Assembly (NCBI GenBank): GCA_014529385.2 | Contig: CM043945.1 | Coordinates: 98,684,612-98,748,611 of the forward strand | From: Adiantum capillus-veneris | Lineage: Eukaryota; Streptophyta; Polypodiopsida; Polypodiales; Pteridaceae | Length of the DNA: 64,000 nt | Direction: 5' to 3' | Shown: positions 1-13,690 of the stretch, piece after piece | Numbering within the stretch: the first letter of the stretch is position 1 | Layout: the number at the start of each line of letters is the position of its first letter | The notes under the pieces: model-generated | The model's input: only the letters and a program-made list of their open reading frames with translations | What the model was told of the DNA's origin: nothing | Databases searched by the model: none | Program-made: the position numbers and the translations under genes

Positions 1-101
1 GGAAAACTCTGCAGGTATGGAGTGCCACCAGTCGGAGTAGAGACCTCTGATAATCCAAAAGCTGCTAGCTACACCGATGAATAGCGCTGTGTAAGGGTCT
101 G

Positions 102-338
102 CTATGAACCTAACCACTCATCCCGAAGACACAATGCCCTCTCCACATCTCGATCGGTCACAGGTACGGCAGTGGACCCACCTAGAGCGTCCCGAAACCA
201 GTCGAACCCTGATGATGATTGCTGAGGCGACGGTTGTGAATGATAGGCAGAGAGAGCGTCGGGATATGACATCCCGTCTGCCATGAAATCCTCAATGCTG
301 TGAAAGCGTGGTGTGGAAGAAGAAGACATGGTCTGCAT
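102..338 (-). CDS. Small hypothetical reading frame of about 78 codons
   Basis: This is an uninterrupted frame that opens with a Ser-rich stretch and contains a Trp/Phe-rich middle and a charged end. I recognise no domain. It lies on the opposite strand from the CACTA transposase at 2.4-4.1 kb and is separated from it by the palindrome array, so it could be an accessory frame of that element or chance. An AT-rich stretch at 340-480 lies upstream of it. Confidence 0.2.
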   Translation of the reverse strand: MQTMSSSSTPRFHSIEDFMADGMSYPDALSAYHSQPSPQQSSSGFDWFRDALGGSTAVPVTDRDVERALCLRDEWLGS

Positions 339-479
339 TTATTACGACAAAGATTAAACTAGGGTATAAAATTTGAATATATGATTAAAAATTTACACAT
401 TGATTTTTTTCAAACATTGGATTCTCTATAGTATCCAATGTGGAAAGAATCCAATGTGTGTCTACAACCTATAAAAGAG

Positions 480-1760
480 TCTTGCAAAGCCTCGAGTGCT
501 AATAAGATATTAGTGTGTGTATTGACTAATAAGAGATTATTGTGTTTATGATTAGTGTGATGATTACGTGATCACTTGGACGGTCATTGGGGCCTAATAC
601 GTCACCTATGACTTAATCATGGAGGTATGTTTCTGTTTTTGTGGTGATTGTTGTTTAATTTAACATAATTAGTGTGTGTTTTAGTGTTGGCTTGTGTAAT
701 TGGCTTGTGCACACACTAATTAGTGTGTGTTAACATACACTAATTAGTGTGTGCATTGGATTGTGTAATTGGCTTGTGCACACACTAATTAGTGTGTGCA
801 TTAGATTGTGCACACACTAATTAGTGTGTGTTAACATACACTAATTAGTGTGTGCATTGGCTTGTGTAATTGGACTAATCACACACTAATTAGTGTGTGC
901 ATTGGCCAATTCTATTGGTCAATGCACACACTAAATAGTGTGTGTATTGACCAATCACATTGGCCAATGCACACACTAATCACATACACTAATAATGTGT
1001 GTATTGGCCAATCTAATTGACCAATGCACACACTAATCCAAAACTAATTAATGTGTGCATTGACCAATCACATTGGCCAATGCACACACTAATAGCACAC
1101 TAATTAGTGTGTACATTGACCAATCACATTGGTCAATGCACACACTAATCACACACAAATTAGTGTGTGTTAATGACCACTAATTAGTGTGTGCATTGAC
1201 CAATCACATTGGCCAATTCACACACTAATTAATGTGTGCATTGACCAATCACATTGGCCAATGCACACACTAAAAGCACACTAATTAGTGTGTACATTGA
1301 CCAATCACATTGGTCAATGCACACACTAATCACACACAAATTAGTGTGTGTTAATGAGCACTAATTAGTGTGTGCATTGACCAATCACATTGGCCAATGC
1401 ACACACTAATAACACACTAATTAGTGTGTGCATTGACCAATCACATTGGCCAATGCACACACCAATTAGTGTGTGCATTGACCAATCACATTGGTCAATG
1501 CACACACTAATCACACACTAATTAGTGTGTGCATGGCCAATCCCAAATTTAACATATTAGGTTATGCAAGTAATAAAATCTAACAAGTTTAGATTTTGCA
1601 AGTAACTAATAATTAACAAATTTAAGTTTTGGTGTGTCTTTACTTACACTAATTAGTGTGTGCATTAGAATAATGCACACACTAATTAGTGTGTGTAAAG
1701 AACACATGCACTAATTAGTGTGTGTAATTAGTGTGTAAAGAACGTACACATGCACTAATT
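480..1760. repeat. Palindrome-rich array, possible CACTA subterminal repeats
   Basis: Two short palindromes alternate through more than 1 kb. One is CACACTAATTAGTGTG and close variants. The other centres on ATTGGCCAAT, usually inside ATTGACCAATCACATTGG. The second module recurs roughly nine times between about 940 and 1510, with spacing of about 40-80 bp, and the first flanks nearly every copy. The outer part (660-900 and 1640-1760) holds mainly the first palindrome. CACTA elements are known to carry dense subterminal repeats bound by their TnpA-type protein, and a CACTA transposase remnant starts about 650 bp downstream. I could not find a terminal CACTA inverted repeat here. Confidence 0.7.
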
Positions 1761-1850
1761 TGTGTGTGTGTGTGTATGCATGTGTGTGCATGCGTGTGTA
1801 TGAGTGTATGCGTGTGTGTGTGTGTATGCATGTGTGTGTATGCGTGTGAA
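1755..1850. repeat. TG-rich microsatellite
   Basis: This is an imperfect TG tract interrupted by TATGCATG units, directly after the palindrome array. Confidence 0.85.
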
Positions 1851-2385
1851 AAAATCAAAAAACATAACAAAAAAACTTAAATGGAATTGAAGCGCTTGTT
1901 GGGAGAGGGTAGGAGAGTGGAAGAGTAGAGATGGTGGAGAGTAGAAGAGTAGAGATGGAGGTAGAGCTCAAGGTTGTGAGGTTCGCGCTCTCGGTTTCTG
2001 TGGAGAAGACGATGAAATTCAAATTTTAGGGCTTTGAACTTCGCGGGGCACTCGGGTGCCCCTATTTATTAAAAAAATTTGAAATTTGATTTTCCACTCC
2101 TATTACCACGAGCATTACCGCGTGCCTTACCGCGCTTATTACCGCACCTATTATCGCGGCGCAAATTCGGGCCAAATAAATAGATGGCCACGTTCTGACA
2201 TTATTACTATTGATCCTCACAATCTATTGGTACTATGTTTTTTATAAAATATATATAAAATGAAAGTATTTCTAGTACTTTGAAATTGACATTTTTACCT
2301 AAATGGTTAATTTTTACTTTTTACTGATATTTTATTAACATTCTTTGGTAATTTGATTTTAATTAGTGTATGTAATTTATTAATG
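1851..2385. other. AT-rich spacer with short GC-rich repeats
   Basis: No reading frame is evident. A small hairpin lies at 2045-2062 (GGGGCAC, four-base loop, GTGCCCC). It is followed at 2102-2160 by about five degenerate ATTACCGCG-type units spaced 11-14 bp. These could be further subterminal repeats or 5' sequence of the CACTA element; that is inference. Confidence 0.5.
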
Positions 2386-4151
2386 TAGGTTGCTTGGGAT
2401 GATTTTGGCCCGTCCACTAAACCGGATAGATCACGGTGGTTGGCCGAGCGATTACCATGCCCATGCGTGCGGTGCAAATACGCCATTGCTCCACTTCGAC
2501 GGATATGCTTGAGCCATGTAGAAGATTATGGACTATGGGACGATCCTCCCAAGCGTGCACGGATGGAAACAAACGATCCGCGAATTGTTGCGGCTATTGA
2601 CGTCACCCCACATTGGCGTGTGGTTGGTGGAGGAGGGGAAAGGAGGGTGGAAGAGCGCATGCGCCAGGAATCCATTAGAGAGGGAGGAAGCACATCAAAT
2701 CAGCCAAGTACTGCTGCTCCCTCTTATCCGAGTGACCACATCCCATCTCCTTACGTGGATGCAGAAGACGACCATTTGCATAGAATGGTTGAGGATCTCT
2801 TTGCACGAGAGGAGGAGCATGAACCAGAGTGTGCATGCGAAGAAGCTTCCGAGCGAACGAGGAGTGAGCTACTCGATTCGGCACACACCGCACTATATGA
2901 TAGATGCTCTTACTCCATTTAAGGGCTTCTCTCAAAGTCCTTAACCTTCAGGCGATGTTTGGATGGAGCAATGCTAGTGTTGACGCACTTTTGAGGTATG
3001 TTTACAGACTCTGAAGGATGCTTGTGGAGTGCATAAATTAGCTTCTAATGTACTTTCTTCTTGTGATAGGTTGCTAGGAAAGATGCTGCCAGCTGGCAAT
3101 CACATGCCAAAGAACAACGAAAAGCCCGCGAAGTAGTGACTGCATTAGGGATTGATTATGATCGCATTCATGCTTGCGTGAACGATTGTGTGCTCTTTCG
3201 TAATGAGCATGCCGATTGTGACACATGTCCATCATGCGGGGAGCCTAGGTTCAAAGAAGGAATGCACAGCAACAGAATTCCACGTAAAGTTTTGAGGCAT
3301 TTTCCACTCATCCCTCGCATCCACCACATGTTTAGATCGAAGGGTACGAGCGAGCTTTTGAGTTGGCATGCAAAAAACCGCTCCACAGATGGTATTATGA
3401 GAGTGCGAGCTGACTCACCAGCGTGGAAGCACATAGAGGACACATGGCCAGAGTTCAGGGATGAGCCTCGTCACTTGAGGATTGGGTTAGCTAGTGATGG
3501 AGTGAATCCATTTGGGCACCGCTCTACTTCATGGAGCACTTGGCCGGTGGTTGTTGTAAATACAATATTCCGCCTTGGGAGGCAACAAAAAAGGGAAACA
3601 TTTTACTATCATTCTTCCCAATTCAGGAAGAAGGTAAAAAAAGGATGTATATCTACAGCCTCTTATTGATGAGCTTCAAGAACTATGGAGAGACATAGAT
3701 GTCATTGACATTTCACGGCCACCACGAGACCGCAATGCCGTCATCAAGTGCATCTCATGTGGACCATGCATGATTACCCAGTATTTGGAGAGGTATCTGG
3801 TAAGTATGCACATGTTAATTGTACTCTTTGTTCTTTAGGCACGTCTCATGTGTAACGTTTGTTTACTTCGGCAGGATTGGCAACATCTGGACATAGTGCG
3901 TGTCCCATTTGTGGCCCTTCCCTTGTGACGAGAGACCTCCTCTTTTGGGAAGGTGATCTATCAACAATCACTTCTACTCATCACTTCCTACCTCCTTCAC
4001 ATCGTAGATATGCTCCCCTATCAATGGAGTGCAGTCGTTCCATGGAACATGGTTGATTGGCGAAGCATTGGACCTATGCATGTATTCAAAAATGTTGGGC
4101 AAGCTATATGGGATCACATAATTGGCAAGAAGGATTCATTGGGTGCTAGGG
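2386..4151 (+). pseudogene. En/Spm (CACTA) TNP2-type transposase, decayed, 5' and middle part
   Basis: This is the remnant of a CACTA-superfamily transposase, the enzyme that cuts and pastes En/Spm elements. At 2430-2560 a Cys-rich block (CPCVRCKY) followed by HVEDYGLW fits the transposase-associated N-terminal domain. From 3136 the frame has the TNP2 hallmarks IHACVNDCVLFR, DTCPSCGEPRF, VLRHFPLIPR, LLSWHAKNR, DSPAWKHI and GLASDGVNPFG, then (other frames) LIDELQELW, HDYPVFGEV, CPICGP and WRSIGPMHVFKNV. Two introns with GT-AG ends restore homology: 2996-3069 and 3800-3874. Frameshifts are needed near 2918, 3650 and 3735, so the protein cannot be made. The 3' part is lost in the N gap at 4152. 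The gene is clear; the exact exon ends are approximate. Confidence 0.85.
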
Positions 4152-4351
4152 NNNNNNNNNNNNNNNNNNNNNNNNNNNNNNNNNNNNNNNNNNNNNNNNN
4201 NNNNNNNNNNNNNNNNNNNNNNNNNNNNNNNNNNNNNNNNNNNNNNNNNNNNNNNNNNNNNNNNNNNNNNNNNNNNNNNNNNNNNNNNNNNNNNNNNNNN
4301 NNNNNNNNNNNNNNNNNNNNNNNNNNNNNNNNNNNNNNNNNNNNNNNNNNN
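4152..4351. other. Assembly gap (200 N)
   Basis: Exactly 200 unknown bases separate the CACTA transposase from GA-rich microsatellite. The round number suggests an arbitrary placeholder, so the true distance is unknown. The gap probably reflects assembly failure in microsatellite DNA. Confidence 0.98.
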
Positions 4352-5172
<821 letters not shown>

Positions 5173-5179
<7 letters not shown>

Positions 5180-5465
5180 AACAATTTTGCAAAACGATCA
5201 AAATAAGAATAAATTGTGAAAAAATGGAAAAGAATTTTTGAGAACATCATTTACATATGAAAAGTTTATTTTGCATCCTCATTCTCTCCACAGACACACA
5301 AATTGTATTTACTCTCAATACGCTCACAAATGAATTGACCATGCCCTCTCCTTCTACCTTTTGCACATAAAGTGTAAATCTTTGCATGCACACACCTGAA
5401 TAAACCATGATCACTATCTCTCACTTGCTTTTACATGCAATGCACTTACTATGTACTATCACTTG

Positions 5466-5468
<3 letters not shown>
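5173..5468. other. Short spacer between microsatellites
   Basis: This is AT-rich unique sequence with no recognisable frame or motif. Confidence 0.5.

Positions 5469-5552
<84 letters not shown>
5469..5552. repeat. (GA)n microsatellite
   Basis: A nearly pure GA run of about 84 bp. A second short GA-then-TG run lies at 5600-5635. Confidence 0.95.
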
Positions 5553-5556
<4 letters not shown>

Positions 5557-5676
5557 GGGCCATGCAAGCCACACTTTTAGTAAGTGTGTGCATTTAAGCA
5601 AGAGAGAGAGAGAGAGAGAGTGTGTGTGTGTGTGTACACACGTTAATGTGTGTGTCTTTGTGTGTAAGTTTTGGAG

Positions 5677-5716
5677 TTGGTGTGCAAGCTGTACCTACGT
5701 ACAGCTTGCACACCAA
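5677..5716. repeat. Perfect 18-bp hairpin at the left edge of the copia gag fragment
   Basis: TTGGTGTGCAAGCTGTAC at 5677-5694 is followed by the four-base loop CTAC and by its exact reverse complement at 5699-5716. The gag homology begins right after it. Confidence 0.9.
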
Positions 5717-6063
5717 GTACGAAGTGTATGATACCAAGGAAGCCAAAATAGCGAAGCAAGATTGGGACATTCTTGCTCATTTGTATGTAGGTGACAACGA
5801 GGCACATGTTGCCTATCTTCAAAAACAATTAGAGTCTAAGCGTATGAAGGAAGGAGACTCTATGGACATTTTCCTTACAAAGATTAAAGATCTCAAAGGG
5901 CTTTTAATTGCTATAGATGAGATTATTGCCGATAGTTCAGTTGTGCAGACTGTTCTTGATGGCTTGCCAGATTTTTATCACAGTTTTGCTTCTACTTTCA
6001 AACTTGTGATGGAGGGAAAAAGTGCCCCGACTGTCCTAAGTGTGTTCACACACATCACTGCTG
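5712..6063 (+). pseudogene. Ty1/copia gag fragment (UBN2-type)
   Basis: The frame matches the middle of copia Gag polyproteins, which form the capsid-like particle around retrotransposon RNA. The usual order of motifs is seen: TKEAKIAKQDWDIL, then GDNEAHVAYLQKQLE, then SKRMKEGDSMDIFLTKIKDL, then VQTVLDGLPDFYHSF. The match covers only about 115 residues. No protease, integrase, reverse transcriptase or LTR follows, so this is an isolated fragment. The upstream part of the open frame (from 5622) is microsatellite and hairpin translation, not gag. Both edges of the homology coincide with perfect inverted repeats. Confidence 0.8.
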
Positions 6064-6113
6064 TATCATATCAACAAATCCCCCCTGGGAGTGATGCGGT
6101 GAACACACTTAGG
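6035..6113. repeat. Long foldback at the right edge of the copia gag fragment
   Basis: CCTAAGTGTGTTCAC at 6035-6049 pairs perfectly with GTGAACACACTTAGG at 6099-6113. The stem continues inward with CATCACT against AGTGATG after a small bulge. The loop is about 30 bases. Confidence 0.85.
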
Positions 6114-7979
<1,866 letters not shown>

Positions 7980-8305
7980 CTAAACAACTTTGGAAACTGC
8001 CTTCTCAATGAGCTCAGTAGAATCTTGCACGGTGCTAATCGCCTCCGCATCATTCTCATCCACATTAACCTTAAATTCTTCCTCTGAGACCATGACAGTC
8101 TCGACATGCACAAATGGCTTATTTTGATAAGCCTCACTTGATACATAGAGTCAGCCCCCAGGTCCTCAAACTTCGACTTTGCCTTCACCGACCCTTCTTT
8201 TATAGCCAATTGCTTGCTTATAATTTTGATAACCTTATCGATTTGCAGAAAATTCAGAGCCGCCTGCCATTGCTTTGCAACCTTCCCAAGCCTAAGAAAC
8301 GCCAT
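7980..8305 (-). pseudogene. Acyl carrier protein (plastid type) pseudogene
   Basis: Acyl carrier protein carries the growing acyl chain in fatty acid synthesis on a phosphopantetheine arm attached to the Ser of the DSL motif. The minus strand reads VIKIISKQLAIKEG, then KSKFEDLGADS, the expected approach to that Ser. The rest of the domain, VETVMVSEEEF then AISTVQDSTELIEKAVSKVV and a stop, is in a different frame. Between the Ser and this second half lie 41 bases where about 9 are expected. That is a net gain of about 32 bases, which shifts the frame directly after the attachment Ser. The extra sequence contains a small inverted repeat, GCTTAT with ATAAGC. No intron borders fit. Neither a transit peptide nor flanking exons are recognisable, so it may be a processed copy. 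Confidence 0.8.
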
Positions 8306-8398
8306 TGAATCTCAACGAGCCCTGAGAGGAAGAGCACCGCAATGAGGCAGAAGAGAGGGGTTGCAGGGCAAAAGAGAGGGACGCCATTGCCCTCCTTG

Positions 8399-8432
<34 letters not shown>

Positions 8433-9191
8433 CACTAGCCTTGCCTATAGAGTCCATCGTCCGTACACCTCACTGTCATTGTTGGCTTTCCTGCGCTCCG
8501 TGCCTTGTACTGGTTTGCAGAACGAAGCACACAAGCCTAGCTACTCTCCCACTTTGCCAGCCCTACCCTAGTCTGTAGACGAACACAAACATACCCTGGC
8601 ACACCCCATTGGATTTACCATGCCTTGCAGCTCTTGTAGGGTATGGTAGTTCCCATCCGCAAACGATTGTGCAAGTAGCCCTCCCTTGTGTCCCACTCTC
8701 CCCTCCTTGACCACACGAGATGGCTCTCATTTTGCACTTGATCTCATCCATGATCTCGTCCATCTCTGTAGCCTTGCTGCACGCCACTGCCCGAAGACGG
8801 TTGAGTCTTTGCGCACAACTATCCCGTAAGCCACTGTATCGTGGAATTCAGCCTGCAGTCCATATCTTGACACACACCATCTGTCTCTCCTCCGAGGCCT
8901 TCACCAAATGTGCTATCATCTAAGCGTCTGCATTGAAGGGGTTGCCACTGCTACTGAATCTAACACAGCAAGTCCAAGAGCAACAATGTGACTCAAGGCG
9001 AGCGAACACTCTAGTACCGATTCACACCGGAAACCCCCCACCATCCCCTCCCACCTACCTCAACACACAGTGAATCTATGCAAGAAAGAGACAAGAACAA
9101 CACTCAACACCCAACAAATCTGTGCAGTCAATCGGTTGCAATAACCAAGCAAGTCACTATGGGTAGTAGAAAAACAAGCAAAGCAGGCACA

Positions 9192-9192
<1 letters not shown>
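8306..9192. other. Spacer with short (TC)n run
   Basis: A (TC)n run lies at about 8399-8429. Several short open frames occur on both strands but none shows recognisable domains. Confidence 0.5.
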
Positions 9193-9499
<307 letters not shown>

Positions 9500-9814
9500 C
9501 AAATTCCAGAAGGACCACGAGCCCTCCACCCTTGGTTGAGCGCCCTACCGTAGTTCTTCCTTTCCTGAACGAAGGAGGTCTCCCTTCTGCCGGTTCAAGG
9601 GTTGTTTCCTTGCTACAGAGATTCTTGCTAAGGCTCTACAACTTCTCTCAGTCGCTGAAAACTCGTGATGCAAATTCATTGCATCCACTCTCCGCGTCTT
9701 CTTTGCCTCGCAACCAACCCGTTAACAACCAATGTAGTGGCCACCAAACCTAGCGTAGCGTCAGCTAGGTCACCTTGAGTTTCGGGCAACACCACGGACA
9801 TGAGCTAGGGGATC

Positions 9815-10560
9815 AACAACGAGGCCATGGTGGCTCATCCCCTTGAACAGTGGGCTGGCTGCCCTGTGCATCACCCTGTGCCCTATGCACTACCCTTGAG
9901 TCTGCATCTACCTCGACAACTAAATAGAACCCCTGGTGGTTGCACCTTGTGGCTGCCTTGAGCAACACAAAGAAGTTTGTAGACATTGCATGCATAACCT
10001 TTCCTTGCATGAGGATGGAGCCCCGCTCTGCATCTTCCCCAAAAGCGCTAGGCGAGCAATGTAAGGTGAGCCAATGCGAGTGAGGAAGGAGAGGATTGGG
10101 CCGAGGATGGTCACGACGCCTGCACCAAACGTCCCATTTGATGGCGGGATGGAGCTTTGAAGGAGGCCCATTGAGTGCACGCTGGTGATCTTGATGCTAG
10201 AAAACCCTGCTGCCTCGCATGCGTCATGTAAATTTTTACTAGCAAATTGAAGGTCATAGATCATCTCCCCGTCTGATGATGAAATCACCTCATTGCCCAC
10301 AAAAAGGTAGGTTGCGGGCCTGAAGGGGGCAACGTTGTCTTTCACCCATTGCTTTGCATATGCAGCGTTTGCAAGAAGCTTAATCTGGTCATTCCCGACG
10401 CCAACCATCACCTCAATCCCTGTAAGGCAGTGAGGATGGCGGCATCCACACCGAAAAGCTTGATTCTTGTGATGATGGTGGATTGGATTAAGCTCACTAC
10501 TTGCGACGGCGAGGGAAGGTCATCAGCTATTGTGCCATAATTCAGTCCCAATGGAACCTC
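9815..10560 (-). pseudogene. Glucan endo-1,3-beta-glucosidase (GH17) pseudogene
   Basis: GH17 enzymes cut beta-1,3-glucan (callose or fungal wall) in the cell wall. The minus strand opens with LNYGTIADDLPSPSQVV and RIKLFGVDAAILTAL, the normal start of a mature GH17 domain. It then shifts frame by one base near 10,425 into MVGVGNDQIKLLANAAYAKQ, VGNEVI, SIKITSVHSMGLLQSSIPPS and GPILSFLTRIGSP. Beyond about 10,060 the match fades and needs more frameshifts (a QGFYLVVEVDAD stretch may be the FDAxVDA region). The catalytic second Glu region and the C-terminus are not recognisable. No signal peptide or start codon was found. Confidence 0.85.
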
Positions 10561-10753
10561 TCCTGCTTCAAAGCATTAAGGAAGTCTCAGAAGTCTGATG
10601 GTAGCAAGATATTAAATACACGCCACATTTGAAGAGCAAAAACGTACAGCCTTATACACACACATTCTCTCACCGCATCCATGATGCATTCACACACACA
10701 CACACGCTTATTTTTTATGTTAATCTCATCCACACACACGCTCGCTGCATCCA

Positions 10754-10794
10754 TTCTCTCTCTCTCTCCCTCCCTCTCTCTCTCTCTCTCTCTC

Positions 10795-10888
<94 letters not shown>
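10754..10888. repeat. (TC)n then (CA)n microsatellite, target of the hAT insertion
   Basis: A TC run (about 10,754-10,797) passes into a CA run that ends at 10,888. The hAT element begins at 10,889, and the CA run resumes at 13,691 on its other side. Confidence 0.95.
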
Positions 10889-10889
<1 letters not shown>

Positions 10890-11110
10890 AGGGATTTCAT
10901 TGACGTAATCACGATCATGTGATTACGTTAATAACTCTAGTATTTACACAAGAAAATCACGTGATCACGTTAATTGTTAACGTGATCTTAATGGTGACCT
11001 GCAGAAACCAATAGAGCCGGTAGGCCCCCTGAGCTTTTTCATTTTCCCGGCGGGTCCCTCCGGGCTATAGGGACCGCTGGGAAAACGAAAAAGCCCAGCG
11101 GGCCCGACTG

Positions 11111-12170
11111 TATATAGTAAACCTCTTCTTACTTTGGCATTTTAACTAGGCAAATCCCTGGGGAGTGTATCCGAGCGCCGGGTATAGTCATTTCCTTGTG
11201 AATTGACCTAAGGTTACAGAGTCATAGGTCCTATTTTTTGGGCCGAACGTGATTCTTAATTCGGTAACCGCTTCTAAAAATATTTAAACCCTTCACCGAA
11301 CATAAAGATATGAAGCCAAAACAATTGAGAATTTGGAGAGTCATGCTCATTGTGACGAAGCCATTGGTCCATAAAAGGGTTGTAGTTGGTTTTAGAAGAT
11401 GAACATATTTAAATAACGAGTTGATAGTCAAGGGTCGGATGCCCTGTACTAGTGTACTGGGTATATAAAGATCCTTGAAGTCTTTCATTTTTCACTGTCA
11501 TAGATTTGAATTGATATACATTTCCACTGCACAATATGAGAGCTATAATCCTTAATTGGGTGAAATTAGCTTTTATACATTGAATTGGATGCATAAGGGG
11601 GCTACAATCCTTGATTGGGTACAAGTAGTCCTCAATTGTGTAATTGTATTGAAGATTTCATTGCCTTGTTTTATAGATTGGTTTATATAGGGAGTGAATT
11701 ATGATTATTAGTGCATGAGATGGTCAATCATCGAATTATTTCTTTCATTTGTGTTTTGCAAATAATTATCATCATTTCAATGTAAATGTTGATGATTCTT
11801 TGTAGCATGTGAAAATAGTTGTGTCTTATTGTGGCAGAAAATATATAACTAATCATTATATTTATAATTGCATTGACAATTTCGTATTATTTTTGTATCC
11901 ATAATGCCATGTAGAGAGTGCATTGCAATGTGTATGTTCATGTGTATGTTCTCTCAGAACATATGTGGAATTGACTGGAGTGAATTGCAAATCTCATATT
12001 TTCTAGATTTGATTGCTTTCTTAGTGATTGTTTTTCTAATATATATTGAAAAGTTTATTTATTTATTTTAAATGAACATCTAGTTCTTATGTCTGTAGTA
12101 TTAAATTGAAAGCAATGGAAAAAAATGTCAGCACAAGTGGTACGAAGAAGGCAAAGAATTGTAAACCCCT
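11111..12170. other. Interior of the hAT element without recognised genes
   Basis: This is AT-rich sequence with no domain-bearing frame. Short frames on the minus strand at 11,231-11,624 are unconvincing. Confidence 0.5.
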
Positions 12171-12177
12171 AGCAAAC

Positions 12178-12645
12178 ATGGGTTTTGAATCTCAAATCAA
12201 AAAAATTATCTCCCAGATTCGGCCTGACAAATAGAATTAGTATTGGAGTATAACTTGGCCTAAACAAGTAGAAGGTTTAGCTAGACAATTTCTTCAGAAT
12301 CCTTACAAAGTTTTCATTGGTTCATAAGCTCTAAAAGACAATCATTCAATTCTACAGATTGTAGAAGTTGTTTTTGAGGATGAAAAATACTCAAAATTGC
12401 TAGATTTACTCCAGCCGAATGATGGATGGAAGTAAAGTGATCATATTTATGGAAACAGAAAGAGGTTGTGATCAAGTTATTAGACAACTTCCAATGGATG
12501 AATTTGCAGTTTTATCTATCGATGATGATAAGCGTCAAGCTGAACAAGATTGTCTTCTTTCTGAATTTAGATCTAGCAATAGTCCTATAATGACAACAAC
12601 AGATGTTGCAACTCGGGGTTTGGATGTGAAGGACATAAAGCACAA
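12178..12645 (+). pseudogene. DEAD-box RNA helicase fragment captured in the hAT element
   Basis: The fragment covers the end of the first RecA-like domain and most of the second, as in DDX5/RH20-type RNA helicases. Readable motifs are MGFESQIKKIISQIRPD, YWSITWPKQVEGLARQFLQ (motif III SAT changed to SIT), KVIIFMETERGCDQVIRQL and TTTDVATRGLDVKDIK (motif V). The Q motif, the Walker A motif, the DEAD box itself and the final HRIGRTGR motif are absent. There are in-frame stops near 12,230 and 12,326 and a frameshift near 12,415. It runs about 465 bases without an obvious intron, consistent with capture through an RNA copy. It ends just before a polypurine tract and LTR-like sequence. Confidence 0.85.
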
Positions 12646-12726
12646 GAAAGAAAAACGACAACAAAGACCGCACGGACATTGACAATGAGGTCATGTTAGG
12701 GACGACATGAATTTGGAGGGGGGGAG

Positions 12727-13268
12727 TGTTGACCCATGGGTCAACAACACGACGTAACTCAATTTCCATACCAAAGTCCTATTTTTTGATAGTAATGAAA
12801 TGATGTGGATTATGGTTAAAAACATCATTTATAATGAGTAGTTGTTCTAGCTGTAGAAGCCGGGGTGCAATGGCACTTCCAGATTGTAAATACAAAGCCA
12901 TTTGACCCCTTGAACTTTATTTTGATTTAACCTATGGTAGTCTTAGTATATAAGGTACCTAGGTCATTTTGTAAAGAGAACTTAATCATAATCAAAGTTT
13001 TAAGCTGTCATTGACCGTGTGAGAGAGAGAAAGAGAGAGAGTGTGAGCTTCATCCTAATGCTACTTCTTGCTTGCTCATTGCATTGGAGATTCAGCTGCA
13101 CCATCATGATTGGCTCAGAGACAGCTACACAACAATGCCAAGCATTCCTTGCAAACCAAAGCACATATGCTAACACATCTACGAGCTATTTGTGGTTGTA
13201 AGTGTATCAAATGATGTCCGTGCAAGTAGTCATTATAATTGTGACGACACTAGGTAGCTCCCACAACA
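12727..13268 (+). repeat. Copia-like LTR with preceding polypurine tract
   Basis: GGAGGGGGGGAG at 12,715-12,726 fits a polypurine tract and is followed by TGTTGACCCATGGGTCAACA, a perfect 20-base palindrome and a usual type of LTR start. A TATATAAGG box lies near 12,947. A plausible end is CCCACAACA at 13,268; this end is inferred from the TG...CA rule. There is no matching second LTR inside the hAT element, so only the 3' end of a retroelement seems present. Confidence 0.55.
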
Positions 13269-13270
13269 AA

Positions 13271-13282
13271 GGTAGTCATTGA

Positions 13283-13340
<58 letters not shown>
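13271..13340. repeat. (TC)n microsatellite
   Basis: A TC run of about 70 bp lies inside the hAT element, directly after the presumed LTR end. Confidence 0.9.
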
Positions 13341-13342
<2 letters not shown>

Positions 13343-13690
13343 GACCCCCTCTCTCCTCTCGACGTACCTACAAAGATGGTTCTCTCTCTCTTTCTCTCTC
13401 TATGTGTGTGTGTAAAAAAAAAACACCCAACGGGCCCGATTAGGGCCCTCTATATATTAAGCTGCAGCCCGTCGGGCTTTAGGGTTTTCCCAACGGGGCC
13501 CGTAGGGAAAATGCATAAGCTCGGCGGGCCCGACGGGAAAACGCAAAAGCCCGACGGGCTTTTTGTGGGTTTCCAGGTTGCTCTGAATTGGCTTGTTTGT
13601 GATCATGTTAACTGTGATTACGTAAATATGTCAACAAGACCTTGTGATCACGTAAAATTTTTGAGTGATCACGTAAATATTAAATCCCTG

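Larger units (their letters stand above)
10889..13690. mobile_element. Non-autonomous hAT-type element, 2.8 kb, with 8-bp target duplication
   Basis: Both ends start CAGGGATTT (left from 10,889; right as AAATCCCTG ending 13,690), close to the CAGGG ends of Ac-type hAT elements. The 8 bases on each side are ACACACAC (10,881-10,888 and 13,691-13,698). This fits the 8-bp duplication of hAT insertions, although here it lies in a CA microsatellite and so is weak alone. Both subterminal regions carry GATCACGT/GATTACGT repeats and then GGGCCCG/CCCGACGGG-type motifs (11,030-11,110 and 13,430-13,570) in inverted arrangement. No hAT transposase is seen. The inside holds a helicase fragment and an LTR-like block. 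Confidence 0.85.

Noticed and set aside
940-1510. Regularly spaced repeats resembling a CRISPR array
   Set aside because: The repeats are palindromic and variable, the spacers are themselves repeats, and the context is plant transposon DNA.
8563-8787. Minus-strand frame with a MDEIMDEIKCKM stretch
   Set aside because: It is short, without a recognisable domain beyond one helical segment, and with no supporting context.
9532-9753. Small plus-strand frame between the microsatellite and the GH17 remnant
   Set aside because: No domain, composition or context supports coding.
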